From assembly GCA_021200555.1 (NCBI GenBank), contig JAJQGK010000118.1, positions 1 through 34,586 on the forward strand: DNA of 34,586 nt, in the 5' to 3' direction. Below, one piece after another: positions 9,198 through 19,234 of the stretch. The position numbers and the translations under genes are program-made. The notes beneath the pieces were generated by a model that worked only from the letters and a program-made list of their open reading frames with translations, was not told the origin of the DNA and made no database searches. This stretch comes from Clostridiales bacterium. GTDB lineage: Bacteria > Bacillota > Clostridia > Oscillospirales > Acutalibacteraceae. Position 1 is the first letter of the stretch. Each line of letters starts with the position of its first letter.

Positions 9198-10586
9198 ATG
9201 CATTTGCTTAATGATTTAAAAGCGGAATATCTATCCGGTATTTCAAGTTATACCGAGCTTAGAGCTCAGGTAAATACAATGTACGGAGTGAGCATTGTTT
9301 CCGGAAATCTTGTGGACAATTCAAGAAGTCAGACAAGCGGAGTCAATGCGAGAGTTTACAAAAACGGCGTTTACGGTTTTTCCTCCATGGGAGAATATTC
9401 CGATGAAAGTGTTAAGGCGGTAATCGACGCAGCCCAACGCAACGCTCTGTTTATGGACAGAAGGGTAAACAAGGGCAAGCCTCCCCTGTGGGACACTGCG
9501 CCCGCCGACTTTACGGAAAAAAGGGACTTTGTTGAAATCCCTCAAAAAATCCTCATTGATTACGCCAAAGAGCTTGACGAATATATTAACGGCAAGTATC
9601 CGGATCTTGCGTCAAGAAGCGTTATGATAAGATGCGACAGCATTGAGCGTTTGCTCCGTGTTAGCAACGGCAGCCGCTCTCACAGCATAAGCCCCAGATC
9701 CTGCATTTACGTGTCAATGACGACGGAAGCCTCGGACGGCTCTGCAATTGAACTGTTTGACATTATGGACTGCGGAAAGGGCTATTTCAGCGATTTATTC
9801 ACGGAGCCGAAGGAGCTTTACGAAAAGGCGGACGAACTTTACACAAGGCTTATGGCAAAGCGTGACGGCGTTTTCTCCGATGCGGGAATTTGCGACTGCA
9901 TAATCGATTCTTCAATAGCGGGAATGATAGCTCACGAGGCGGTAGGTCATACTGTTGAGGCCGATCTTGTTATGGCTGGGTCGGTTGCGGCATCAAAATT
10001 AGGCTGCCGTGTAGCGTCTGAAAAGGTATCAATCACAGATTTTGCGCACACCGCCTTCGGAAAAGAGGCTCCCCTCCCCGTTTATGTGGACGATGAGGGA
10101 GTTGTATGCGAGGATGCGCCGTTAATCAAAGACGGCATTCTTGTGGGATATATGAACAACAGGGACAGCGCTGTAAACTTTAATATGAAGCCTCAGGGCA
10201 ATGCAAGAGCATTCAGCTTTTCCGATGAGCCTCTTATAAGAATGAGGAATACGGCCATTCATCCCGGCACGGATAAATTAAGCGATATGATAGCGTCCAT
10301 TGACAAGGGGTATTATCTTACAAAAACCATGAACGGTCAAGCGGACACCACCGGCGAGTTTATGTTCGGCATAACCATGGGTTACGAAATCAAAAACGGC
10401 AAGCTGGGCAAAGCCATCAGGGACACAACAATTTCAGGCGTTGCCTTTGACATGCTCAAAACGGTGGATATGCTTTCGGATGAGGTTGCATGGTCGTCCT
10501 CCGGCTATTGCGGAAAAAAACAGCCTATGCCCGTTTCGGACGGCGGTCCCGCTGTTAAATGCAAAGTAAATATCGGGGGAAGATAA
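9198..10586 (+). CDS. tldD: TldD-like metallopeptidase
   Basis: HEAVGHTVEAD metal site, C-terminal GYCGKKQPMPVSDGGP; start uncertain (9147, 9177 or 9198). Confidence 0.87.
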   Translation: MHLLNDLKAEYLSGISSYTELRAQVNTMYGVSIVSGNLVDNSRSQTSGVNARVYKNGVYGFSSMGEYSDESVKAVIDAAQRNALFMDRRVNKGKPPLWDTAPADFTEKRDFVEIPQKILIDYAKELDEYINGKYPDLASRSVMIRCDSIERLLRVSNGSRSHSISPRSCIYVSMTTEASDGSAIELFDIMDCGKGYFSDLFTEPKELYEKADELYTRLMAKRDGVFSDAGICDCIIDSSIAGMIAHEAVGHTVEADLVMAGSVAASKLGCRVASEKVSITDFAHTAFGKEAPLPVYVDDEGVVCEDAPLIKDGILVGYMNNRDSAVNFNMKPQGNARAFSFSDEPLIRMRNTAIHPGTDKLSDMIASIDKGYYLTKTMNGQADTTGEFMFGITMGYEIKNGKLGKAIRDTTISGVAFDMLKTVDMLSDEVAWSSSGYCGKKQPMPVSDGGPAVKCKVNIGGR

Positions 10587-10597
10587 GGAGAAGCGTT

Positions 10598-11902
10598 ATG
10601 GAAATTTCCGAAATAAAAAATTTAGCTCAATATACCCTTTCCTGTCTTAAAAAATACGGCGCAGACGATGCGCAGTGCAAGCTGACGTTCGGATCTGTGG
10701 ATGAAATAAACGTAGATGCCGGAGAGTTCAGCCTTATGAGATCCACCTTTGACAGCTCCGTTACAATGAAGGTTATAAAAGACGGAAAAAAGGGCGTTAT
10801 AGGAATAAACAAAACCGATAAGCAGTCCATTGACAAGGCTGCGAAGGAATGTGTTGAAAATGCGGAGGTTTCGGCGGTTGACGACTGTCTCTCCATATCG
10901 GACAATCAGGAAAACGAGGATTTTGTCTACGGCGTCGACACTCCCGACCGAGATAAGCTTTTCGACCGCATTAACGAGTATATAAAGGACATTGAAGCGG
11001 ACTATCCAAAGGTATTTATAGAGCAGCTTATTGCCGATTTTTCGGAAGCTCAATCTGTCTTTGCGAATACCAACGGCGTTGAGTTTTCATACAAATGCGA
11101 TTATTACTCAATGGGCTCCATGTATTCGGCTCATGACGGTGAAAAAACAACCTCATTTAACTCTCTTGGGATTGATTTCAGCGATCTTGACAAGAAGATT
11201 ATCGATCAAGGCATAGGGAGAATGATGTACGCCCTTTGCGAAAAGGAGCTTGACGCTGTACCTTATGAGGGGAAATTCACCGGAACGGCGGTAATCGCTC
11301 CGTCCTGTCTGGGAGATATTATCGGCACGGCGGTCAGCAATTTCACAGGAGACGACATGATAATCGATTCCACAAGCCCATGGAGAGATAAGCTGGGTGA
11401 AAAGGTGGCATCGGACAAATTAACCGTTAAGCTTATACCTATTGACGACAGGGTTATCGGCGGAGAAAGATACACCGGAGAGGGATATAAAACGAAAAAC
11501 TGCACTGTCATAAACAAGGGCGTTTTGGAGAGCTTTACACTGTCCGAGTACGCTGCGAGAAAATCCGGTGAAAAAAGATGCTCCACGCTCAGCGGCTGCA
11601 TGGAGGTGGAAGCAGGCGACACTCCATATGAAGACCTTATAAAAAATATTGATCAGGGCATTCTCGTTTGCAGGTTTTCAGGCGGAGTACCGGCAGGCAA
11701 CGGCGATTTTTCAGGCGTTGCGAAAAACAGCTTTCTTATAGAAAACGGCAAAATTACGAAGCCCATACTTGAAACCATGATAAGCGGCAATCTCAGAGAT
11801 ATGATGCAGAACGTAACCGCCGTATCAAAAGAAACGGCTCAGGACGGCTCTTGCGTATTCCCCTGGGTGGCTTTTGACGGAGTAACAGTATCCGGCAAAT
11901 AG
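10598..11902 (+). CDS. TldE/PmbA-like partner protein
   Basis: Pairs with tldD; PmbA-type C-terminus; ATG at 10598 preceded by aaggag. Confidence 0.85.
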   Translation: MEISEIKNLAQYTLSCLKKYGADDAQCKLTFGSVDEINVDAGEFSLMRSTFDSSVTMKVIKDGKKGVIGINKTDKQSIDKAAKECVENAEVSAVDDCLSISDNQENEDFVYGVDTPDRDKLFDRINEYIKDIEADYPKVFIEQLIADFSEAQSVFANTNGVEFSYKCDYYSMGSMYSAHDGEKTTSFNSLGIDFSDLDKKIIDQGIGRMMYALCEKELDAVPYEGKFTGTAVIAPSCLGDIIGTAVSNFTGDDMIIDSTSPWRDKLGEKVASDKLTVKLIPIDDRVIGGERYTGEGYKTKNCTVINKGVLESFTLSEYAARKSGEKRCSTLSGCMEVEAGDTPYEDLIKNIDQGILVCRFSGGVPAGNGDFSGVAKNSFLIENGKITKPILETMISGNLRDMMQNVTAVSKETAQDGSCVFPWVAFDGVTVSGK

Positions 11903-11920
11903 AACAAAAAAATTATAGTT

Positions 11921-12096
11921 TAAGTAAGCACTGATCAAGTCGAGCGAGTCGAGCTTCACGGATTTTTTTGCAAGACAAGGAGCAAAGCACAAGGAATACC
12001 GGCGTATAAGGAGCTTTGTTATGATGTATTGCAGAAAAAAGAGCGACAGACGTTGTACTCAGCAGCTTCGTAAAATTTAATCGGTGCTTAACTTAG
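11921..12096. repeat. MITE-like element with terminal inverted repeats
   Basis: Left TAAGTAAGCACTGATCAAG matches reverse complement of right end TAAGTTAAGCACCGATTAAA; no coding capacity. Confidence 0.65.
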
Positions 12097-12103
12097 CATA
12101 TAA

Positions 12104-12154
12104 TACCGTAGCGGATGCATTAAAAAAAGGCATTTGTTACGGTATTTCGTATTT
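12104..12154 (+). terminator. candidate hairpin terminator downstream of tldD/tldE
   Basis: TACCGTAGCGGATGC / GCATTTGTTACGGTA pair fully as RNA with G-U wobbles, followed by TTTCGTATTT. Confidence 0.4.
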
Positions 12155-12309
12155 AATAATAAAAAGATTGGCATAATGACAGTATTTAAAATTTTGTACA
12201 TATCTTATCTTTTTACATAAAGCCAAATATTACATTCACCAAAAAGACTTTAAATCGGATTTAGATGTAATTGCCAACCTGTCAAGCGCTGCCTTATTTG
12301 TCTATGAAA

Positions 12310-12342
12310 CCTATTGACAAAGTAGGAAATGGGTGTTATACT
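12310..12342 (+). promoter_or_regulatory. promoter TTGACA-N17-TATACT with overlapping CCTA-N9-TAGG candidate operator
   Basis: TTGACA 12314-12319, TATACT 12337-12342; CCTA 12310-12313 and TAGG 12323-12326. Confidence 0.65.
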
Positions 12343-12477
12343 TTTACAGAGAAAAAAGTTTTAAATCGTCATAGTTCATATTAGGGCATGCAAAGCACTC
12401 TCAATTAGGTATGTATTTTAGATATGAAGAATATGTATATCAGATTTAAAGCAATCAGTAGAAAGCAAGGTTATGTA

Positions 12478-13020
12478 ATGAAAACAAAAGCAAAAACCAA
12501 AACTATTATTTTGCCTATAGTTGCGGCGGTAGTTGTGATTGCGGCTGTTTTAGCAATAGTAATACCGAGAACAAGCGGAGATTCAGCCGATGCAGTAAAT
12601 GCCGAAACCACACGGAAATCAGCGCAAAGCGGCACAGATATACCTGTATTCACGGGTAATATTGAGATTAATGAAAGCGAAATTACCGAAACGGCAGCGT
12701 TTTTTGATTACGATGCAGACAGTGCAACTGTAGAGGTGTTTGCGGTCAGAGCTTCGGACGGAACTGTTCGATTGGCACTGAACACCTGCCAAGTATGCAT
12801 GGGTTCGCCATATGCATATTTTGTGCAAAGCGGTGACAGCTTTATATGCCAAAATTGCAACAATTCATTTAATACAGATAATATCGGAATTGAGAAGGGC
12901 GGCTGTAATCCAGTACCGATAACGGCAGAATATTATGAAACCACAAATGGGGTAATAACAATTTCCTCGGATTTTCTTGAAGGATATAAAAATCAGTTTG
13001 CAAATTGGAAAAGCTTTTAG
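12478..13020 (+). CDS. DUF2318-like membrane-anchored protein
   Basis: N-terminal TM segment, CQVCMG..C..C arrangement typical of DUF2318; ATG at 12478 gives a signal-anchor start. Confidence 0.7.
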   Translation: MKTKAKTKTIILPIVAAVVVIAAVLAIVIPRTSGDSADAVNAETTRKSAQSGTDIPVFTGNIEINESEITETAAFFDYDADSATVEVFAVRASDGTVRLALNTCQVCMGSPYAYFVQSGDSFICQNCNNSFNTDNIGIEKGGCNPVPITAEYYETTNGVITISSDFLEGYKNQFANWKSF

Positions 13021-13030
13021 GTGATATGCC

Positions 13031-14311
13031 GTGAAAAAAATATGCCTTAATGTGGAGTCCATGAAATGCGCCGCCTGTGAAACAAGTGTTGAAAACGCTG
13101 TTAAAAAGGTTGACGGAGTAAGCACCGCAAAAGCAAACTGCGAAAAAAACACCTTGATTGTTGAGTTTAATGATCCGGCAAGTGAAGAATTAATAAAAGC
13201 CGCCGTTATCAGGGCGGGTTACGGCATTTCAGACAAACAGAAAAACAATAAAAATTCAATCTATATTCTTGTGATAATATTAGGCTTATATGTTATTGCA
13301 ACGCAATGCGGACTTACGGAGGCCTTCCAAAAATTTCCCACAGTAAGTGAGGAAAAGGTCAGCTATGCGGTTTTGTTTGTTATCGGTCTTTTAACCTCGG
13401 TTCACTGTATCGCAATGTGCTCGGGCATTAATCTGGCTCAAAGCGTCAATTCCTCGGAGAAAAACCCCGTGTTAAAGGGCTTATCGTACAATCTCGGCAG
13501 ACTTACGGGATATACTGTTGTCGGCGGTGTTCTCGGTTTGATAGGAGAAGCGGTTGCCATAACGCTTAAGGTACGAGGAATAATAGGCATAATTGCAGGT
13601 GCATTTATGGTAATAACCGGAGTAAATATGCTTGGCAATTTCGGATTGTTAAAAAGGTTAACGCCAAAAATGCCGAAAGGATTATCGACTGCTATGGCAA
13701 AATTCAGCCGGCACGGTTCTTTTGCGGTGGGCTTGGTAAATGCTTTCATGCCATGCGGTCCTTTACAGTCAATGCAGCTCTATGCAATAGCCTGCGGAGG
13801 TTTTATATCCGGTGCGCTTTCTATGTTCTTTTTCTGCTTAGGTACAATACCGCTGATGTTTACATTCTTCTTAGCGGCCGGAGTTCTAAAGAAAAAAGCG
13901 AGGGATGTTATGCTTAATGTAAGTGCTGTACTCGTTTTTGTATTCGGAATATATATGCTGCAAAACAATTTTGCTCTTACCGGAATATCCCTGCCGTCAA
14001 TATCTCAGTCGTCAAGCGGAAATATAATAACGGCAACGGTAAACGGCGATAAGCAATATATATCATCATCACTTCACTCAAACGGATTTGACGATTTGCA
14101 GGTGGAAGCACATATACCCGTTGTGTGGACTTTAACTGTAGATTCCGATACACTCAACGGATGCAATAATGAAATTGTAATCGCAGAATATAACATACAA
14201 ATAAAATTGCAGGAGGGTGAAAACATAATTGAATTTACGCCGACCGAAGAAGGAACATTCACCTATACCTGCTGGATGGGAATGTTAAAAAATACAATTA
14301 CGGTAGTATAA
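13031..14311 (+). CDS. HMA domain / UreH-DsbD_2-like (TauE/SafE-annotated) membrane domain / cupredoxin-like fusion
   Basis: MKCAAC HMA motif; HCIAMCSG and MPCGPLQ transmembrane motifs; C-terminal beta-rich domain ending TCWMGM. Confidence 0.8.
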   Translation: MKKICLNVESMKCAACETSVENAVKKVDGVSTAKANCEKNTLIVEFNDPASEELIKAAVIRAGYGISDKQKNNKNSIYILVIILGLYVIATQCGLTEAFQKFPTVSEEKVSYAVLFVIGLLTSVHCIAMCSGINLAQSVNSSEKNPVLKGLSYNLGRLTGYTVVGGVLGLIGEAVAITLKVRGIIGIIAGAFMVITGVNMLGNFGLLKRLTPKMPKGLSTAMAKFSRHGSFAVGLVNAFMPCGPLQSMQLYAIACGGFISGALSMFFFCLGTIPLMFTFFLAAGVLKKKARDVMLNVSAVLVFVFGIYMLQNNFALTGISLPSISQSSSGNIITATVNGDKQYISSSLHSNGFDDLQVEAHIPVVWTLTVDSDTLNGCNNEIVIAEYNIQIKLQEGENIIEFTPTEEGTFTYTCWMGMLKNTITVV

Positions 14312-14313
14312 AA

Positions 14314-15429
14314 ATGTTTGTTCTTTCAATAAATTTCAAAACAGCCGATTTGTCTCTTCGCGAGGCGTTTTCGTTTGATAATAAAAAAACGGCTGCTCTT
14401 TTTAAAATATTAAAATTAAATCAAACAGAAGCCTGTGTATATCTTTCCACCTGTAACAGGTGCGAAATTTACGGCAGCGGAGACCCATATAAGGCGCTGT
14501 CGGTTTTTTGCAAATTTGCGGGTGCAGATGAATATACCGTTAAAAGCCATATTTTAATTTACAATAGTAAGAGAGCAATTAATCACCTTTTTCGGGTATG
14601 CTGCGGGTTTGAATCCATGGTCTGCGGAGAGGATGAGATACTCGGTCAAATCAAAAAGGCCTTTGAGTTTTCGCAAAAAATTTCCTTCACAAATTATGAG
14701 ATTAACGAAAGCTTTAAATGTGCAATAACCTGCGCAAAAAAGGTGAAGACAAACACTCTGATTTCAAAAAGCTCCGTGTCCGTTGCAACTATTGCTGCGG
14801 GCGTTTGCCATAAATTTTCGGCAGACAACAAAACGGTTATGCTGATAGGTGCAGGTGGTGAAATCGGGGGTAAGGTTTTGAAAAATCTGCTTTCATACGA
14901 TGACTTTACGATTCTTGTTACATCCCGCAATATCAGTAAAAAGGAAAATCCAAAATCAAACCTGAAGTATATTGAATACAGCAAGAGATATAGTTATGTT
15001 GATGAAGCCGACATTGTAATTTCAGCAACCAAAAGCCCGCATTTTACGATTTTGTATGATAATTTGAAAAGCTGCATCAAAACCGATAAAAACCGTTTAT
15101 TTATTGACCTTGCGGTACCAAGAGATATAGATGATGAGATAAAGAAAATTACCGGCTTAACACTGACGCAAATTGATGATTTTAATAAGATTGCCGAAAA
15201 TAACAGTGAAATTAAAGTTAATGAAATGCAATTTGCCAATGATATTATCGCCGAATACGAGGATGAGCTTTTGAAGACACTGGAGTTTCACAAGCTTGTT
15301 CCCACAATTAATTCAATAAAAGATCTTGAAATTCGCAATTTTATATATAATTTCAGAGATTGCGCAACTGCAAATGAGCTTGAAAGCTTTATTACAGTGC
15401 TTGAAAAAATGCAAAAAAATGACAGTTAA
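14314..15429 (+). CDS. hemA: glutamyl-tRNA reductase
   Basis: STCNRCEIYG, CGFESMVCGEDEILGQIKKAF. Confidence 0.93.
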   Translation: MFVLSINFKTADLSLREAFSFDNKKTAALFKILKLNQTEACVYLSTCNRCEIYGSGDPYKALSVFCKFAGADEYTVKSHILIYNSKRAINHLFRVCCGFESMVCGEDEILGQIKKAFEFSQKISFTNYEINESFKCAITCAKKVKTNTLISKSSVSVATIAAGVCHKFSADNKTVMLIGAGGEIGGKVLKNLLSYDDFTILVTSRNISKKENPKSNLKYIEYSKRYSYVDEADIVISATKSPHFTILYDNLKSCIKTDKNRLFIDLAVPRDIDDEIKKITGLTLTQIDDFNKIAENNSEIKVNEMQFANDIIAEYEDELLKTLEFHKLVPTINSIKDLEIRNFIYNFRDCATANELESFITVLEKMQKNDS

Positions 15430-15447
15430 TGGAAGGCGGAGTGGCTG

Positions 15448-15990
15448 ATGACTTTGTTTCCGTTTTTTGAGGATATAGAAAACAAAAGCTTCTTAATAGT
15501 AGGTGGGGGAAAGGTCGCAAAAGAAAAAAAAGACAAGCTCAGTTTATTTACAGATAAAATTACTGTCGTGGCAGAAAACACGGAGCTTACCGGCGTTCAT
15601 GTTATAAAAAGAAAATTCAAAGAGTCGGATATCGATGCTGCCGATGTTGTGATATGCGCAAGTGACGATAACGAGTTAAATTCACATATTGCAGCGCTTT
15701 GCCGCAAAAAAAATATTCCCGTAAATGTTGCAGACAATCCGTCTCTCTGCACATTTATATTCCCTGCTCTGATAAAGCAAGGAGATTTGACTGTAGGAAT
15801 TGCAACGGCGGGTAAAAGCCCCGTTTATTCTGCATACATAAAAAAGGAATTTGAAAAAGTAATACCGGATAATACCGAAAAAATTATAGATGAACTTTGG
15901 CTTTTAAAAAATCAGCTTAAATATACGGTGCCCAAACAAAGTGAACGGGCAAAAATACTGAAAAAAAAGTTATCGGAGCTATTTTTATGA
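15448..15990 (+). CDS. precorrin-2 dehydrogenase / sirohydrochlorin ferrochelatase (Met8/CysG N-terminal type)
   Basis: FLIVGGGKVAKEKKDKL, NVADNPSLCTFIFPALIKQGDLTVGIATAGKSP. Confidence 0.9.
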   Translation: MTLFPFFEDIENKSFLIVGGGKVAKEKKDKLSLFTDKITVVAENTELTGVHVIKRKFKESDIDAADVVICASDDNELNSHIAALCRKKNIPVNVADNPSLCTFIFPALIKQGDLTVGIATAGKSPVYSAYIKKEFEKVIPDNTEKIIDELWLLKNQLKYTVPKQSERAKILKKKLSELFL

Positions 15991-16844
15991 CAAACATCAT
16001 TATAGCAACTCGTTCAAGCCGTCTTGCGATGGTTCAAACTCAAATAATTAAAGATTCAATAGAAAGTCAAGGAGTCGGCGTAACTGTTGAAAAGGTTCAA
16101 ACCAAGGGGGATAAAGACAGAAAAAGTCCGATAAATGAAATCGGAGGCAGAGGTCTTTTTGTAAGAGATATTGAAGAATACCTGATTGACGACAGGGCTG
16201 ACATTGCCGTACACAGCGGTAAGGATTTGCCTTATACGCTTGCAAGCGGTCTTATTGTTGCGGGAATACCTAAAGCGGCAGCCGGCGAGGATTGCTTGAT
16301 TTACAGAAAAGACATAACTCTTGAAAATGGCATTCTCATAGGAACCGGAAGTCCGAGAAGAATAGCAGAGTGCAAGAAATTTTTTCCAAATGCAAAATAT
16401 GAAAGTATTAGGGGCAATGTTGATACCAGACTTGAAAAATTAAAAAAAGGACAATATGATGCAATCATTCTTGCAAAAGCAGGTCTTGACAGAATGAATG
16501 TCGATTTGTCCGAATTTAATGTAAAGGTGTTTGATACGAGCGAATTTATACCGTCTGCCTGCCAAGGAATAATCGCCGCAGAGTGCAGAGAAAACGACAG
16601 CGAAATTGTTGAGCTTTTGCACAGCATTAGCGATGATATTTCAGCAAAGAGATTTGAAGCAGAGAGATATATGTTTTCCCTAATGCAGGCAGATTGCAGT
16701 GTTCCGCTTGGCGTTCATTCAAAAATTGACGGAGAAAACATAGAAATATCGGCGATGTACTGCGGCAAAAGGTCTGTTAAATCGGGAGCCTTTGAAAATT
16801 ACAAATTGCTTTGCCGTGAAATTAAGGATGAAATATATGGATAA
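15987..16844 (+). CDS. hemC: hydroxymethylbilane synthase
   Basis: ATRSSRLAMVQT, GTGSPRR, VPLGVHSKI. Confidence 0.93.
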   Translation: MTNIIIATRSSRLAMVQTQIIKDSIESQGVGVTVEKVQTKGDKDRKSPINEIGGRGLFVRDIEEYLIDDRADIAVHSGKDLPYTLASGLIVAGIPKAAAGEDCLIYRKDITLENGILIGTGSPRRIAECKKFFPNAKYESIRGNVDTRLEKLKKGQYDAIILAKAGLDRMNVDLSEFNVKVFDTSEFIPSACQGIIAAECRENDSEIVELLHSISDDISAKRFEAERYMFSLMQADCSVPLGVHSKIDGENIEISAMYCGKRSVKSGAFENYKLLCREIKDEIYG

Positions 16845-18303
16845 AGGAACCGTTACGATTGTAGGAGCAGGCTGCTCAAAGGAATTGATAACCGTCAGCG
16901 GTCTTGAAAAATTAAGAAATGCTGATGTCGTGGTCTATGATGATCTGATTGATGACGATTTGTTGCTTGAAGTAAAAAGCACGGCGGAAAAAATATATGT
17001 TGGGAAAAGATATAAAAATCACAGCAAAAATCAACAAGAAATTAACCGCATACTAATTAAAAAGGCAAAGGAAAATAAGAATGTGGTTCGATTAAAAGGC
17101 GGAGACAGCTTTGTTTTCGGAAGAGGCTCAGAGGAAATCATTGCTCTTGAAAAAGAAAATATCCCTTACCAAACCGTTGGCGGTGTAACCTCCGCTGTTG
17201 CCGTGCCTGAGCATTTCGGCATACCTGTAACATACCGCAGCGTTGCTAAATCATTTACGGTGGTAACAGGAAGCTCGGCGGATGAAAGCACTGAAAATTA
17301 TGCAGCCCTCGCAAAGCTTGACGGCACGCTGGTTTTTCTTATGGCTTTACACGATATTGATGAAATATGCGCTGCTCTAATCAGAAACGGAAAGGACAAA
17401 AACACTCCCTGTTCCCTGCTTTCAAGAGGATATTGTCCGGATGAAAAAAGAATTGACGGTTCTTTAAGCAATATCTCCGACAAGGTAAAAGACGCAAAAA
17501 CTCCGGCAATTTTCGTTGTCGGTACAGTATCGTCAATGCACCTTTGCAGAAATGATTTTCTGCCGTTAAGCGGTGCAAGCGTAACCGTTACAGGAAGTAA
17601 AAATTTTTCTTCAAAGCTGTGTAAAGAACTAAATTCTTTAGGTGCGTATACACAAAACAAAGCGAATTTAAAAATTGTTCCGCTTACAAAAAATATTCCA
17701 ACTGATTTTTCAAAATACACCTGTGCCGCTTTTACAAGCGCAAACGGAGTAAAGCTTTTTTTCAGCTTCTTAAAGGAAAAGAAAATTGATTTACGAAATC
17801 TTTTTAATTTAAAATTCGCCTGTATCGGAGTTCAATGCGCAAAAGAGCTTTCAAAGAACGGATTCTATGCGGATTTGATACCCGAAAAATTTACAGTCAA
17901 AGCAATGGGAAATCAGCTTGCAGCGGAGCTTTCTCATGATGACAGAGTTTTGATTTTACGCTCGGCAAAAGGCTCTGATGATTTACTTGTTTATTTGAAA
18001 AACGCAAATATAATGTTTGATGATGTTCATATTTACACAACCGAACCAATGTCGGAAAAAACTAATGTGAATACGGATTATATTACATTTTCAAGCGCCG
18101 ACGGTATTCGTGCCTTCTTTGAAAACGGTTCAAGGATTAATAATGCGCAGCCGGTTTGCATTGGCGAAATTACGGCAAAGCAATTAAGAAAATATACCGA
18201 TATAATTCCCATTGTTGCAAAAGAGCAAACAGCAAACGGTATTGTAACGGCAATTAAGGAGGACAGACTTAATGAAAAGATTCAGAAAATTGAGACAGAA
18301 TGA
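16837..18303 (+). CDS. uroporphyrinogen-III C-methyltransferase / uroporphyrinogen-III synthase fusion (CobA-HemD)
   Basis: N-terminal SUMT motifs (VGAGCSKELITVSGLEKL, VRLKGGDSFVFGRGSEE), C-terminal HemD-like domain. Confidence 0.9.
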   Translation: MDKGTVTIVGAGCSKELITVSGLEKLRNADVVVYDDLIDDDLLLEVKSTAEKIYVGKRYKNHSKNQQEINRILIKKAKENKNVVRLKGGDSFVFGRGSEEIIALEKENIPYQTVGGVTSAVAVPEHFGIPVTYRSVAKSFTVVTGSSADESTENYAALAKLDGTLVFLMALHDIDEICAALIRNGKDKNTPCSLLSRGYCPDEKRIDGSLSNISDKVKDAKTPAIFVVGTVSSMHLCRNDFLPLSGASVTVTGSKNFSSKLCKELNSLGAYTQNKANLKIVPLTKNIPTDFSKYTCAAFTSANGVKLFFSFLKEKKIDLRNLFNLKFACIGVQCAKELSKNGFYADLIPEKFTVKAMGNQLAAELSHDDRVLILRSAKGSDDLLVYLKNANIMFDDVHIYTTEPMSEKTNVNTDYITFSSADGIRAFFENGSRINNAQPVCIGEITAKQLRKYTDIIPIVAKEQTANGIVTAIKEDRLNEKIQKIETE

Positions 18304-19234
18304 AAAAATGCGTTCTTTTGTGCGTGAAAACAAAATAAGTACAGATGATTTAATATACCCTATTTTCGTCAAGGACGGAGAAAGCATTAAGGAGCCTATC
18401 GAATCAATGCCCGGTATTTTTCGATACAGCATTGACATGCTTGATGAAATATTAAATGAAATTATCACAAATAAAATTCAATCGATTCTCATCTTTGGCA
18501 TACCGTCAAAAAAGGATGAAAAGGGAAGCGGTGCATATGACGAAAACGGAGTCACCCAAAAAGCCATAGGACATATAAAAAAGAAATACCCAAACATTTT
18601 AATTATAGCCGATGTTTGTCTTTGCGAATATACTTCTCACGGTCATTGCGGAATTGTAAAAAACGGTGAAATTTTAAATGATGAAACCCTGCCGTTTCTG
18701 TCCAAAACCGCAGTTTCTCTCGCAGAAGCAGGTGCCGATATTATTGCGCCGTCGGATATGATGGATGGCAGAGTTGAAGTTATTAGAGACGCTCTTGATG
18801 AAAACGGTTTTATTAATATTCCTATTATGAGCTACAGTGCAAAATTCGCTTCCGCATATTACGGTCCGTTTCGTGAAGCGGCGGGGTCGTCTCCTTGTTT
18901 CGGCGACAGAAAATCATATCAAATGGATCCCGCAAACGGCAGAGAAGCAATGGCGGAAATAAAGCAGGATTTAGCAGAGGGTGCCGACATGATTATTATT
19001 AAGCCCTCACTTGCCTACGGTGACATTTTATTATCCGCAAGAAAAGAATGTGAAGTGCCTTTAATTGCGTACAATGTCAGCGGAGAATATGCAATGGTAA
19101 AATTTGCAGCCGAAAAGGGATTTATAAATGAAAAACAAATCGTTCTTGAAAACATGCTGTCGCTAAAGCGTGCGGGTGCAGACAGAATTATCACCTATCA
19201 CGCACTTGATATTGCGAGGTGGCTAAATGAATAA
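18272..19234 (+). CDS. hemB: porphobilinogen synthase (delta-aminolevulinic acid dehydratase)
   Basis: DVCLCEYTSHGHCG, ADIIAPSDMMDGRV, GADMIIIKPSLAY. Confidence 0.95.
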   Translation: MKRFRKLRQNEKMRSFVRENKISTDDLIYPIFVKDGESIKEPIESMPGIFRYSIDMLDEILNEIITNKIQSILIFGIPSKKDEKGSGAYDENGVTQKAIGHIKKKYPNILIIADVCLCEYTSHGHCGIVKNGEILNDETLPFLSKTAVSLAEAGADIIAPSDMMDGRVEVIRDALDENGFINIPIMSYSAKFASAYYGPFREAAGSSPCFGDRKSYQMDPANGREAMAEIKQDLAEGADMIIIKPSLAYGDILLSARKECEVPLIAYNVSGEYAMVKFAAEKGFINEKQIVLENMLSLKRAGADRIITYHALDIARWLNE

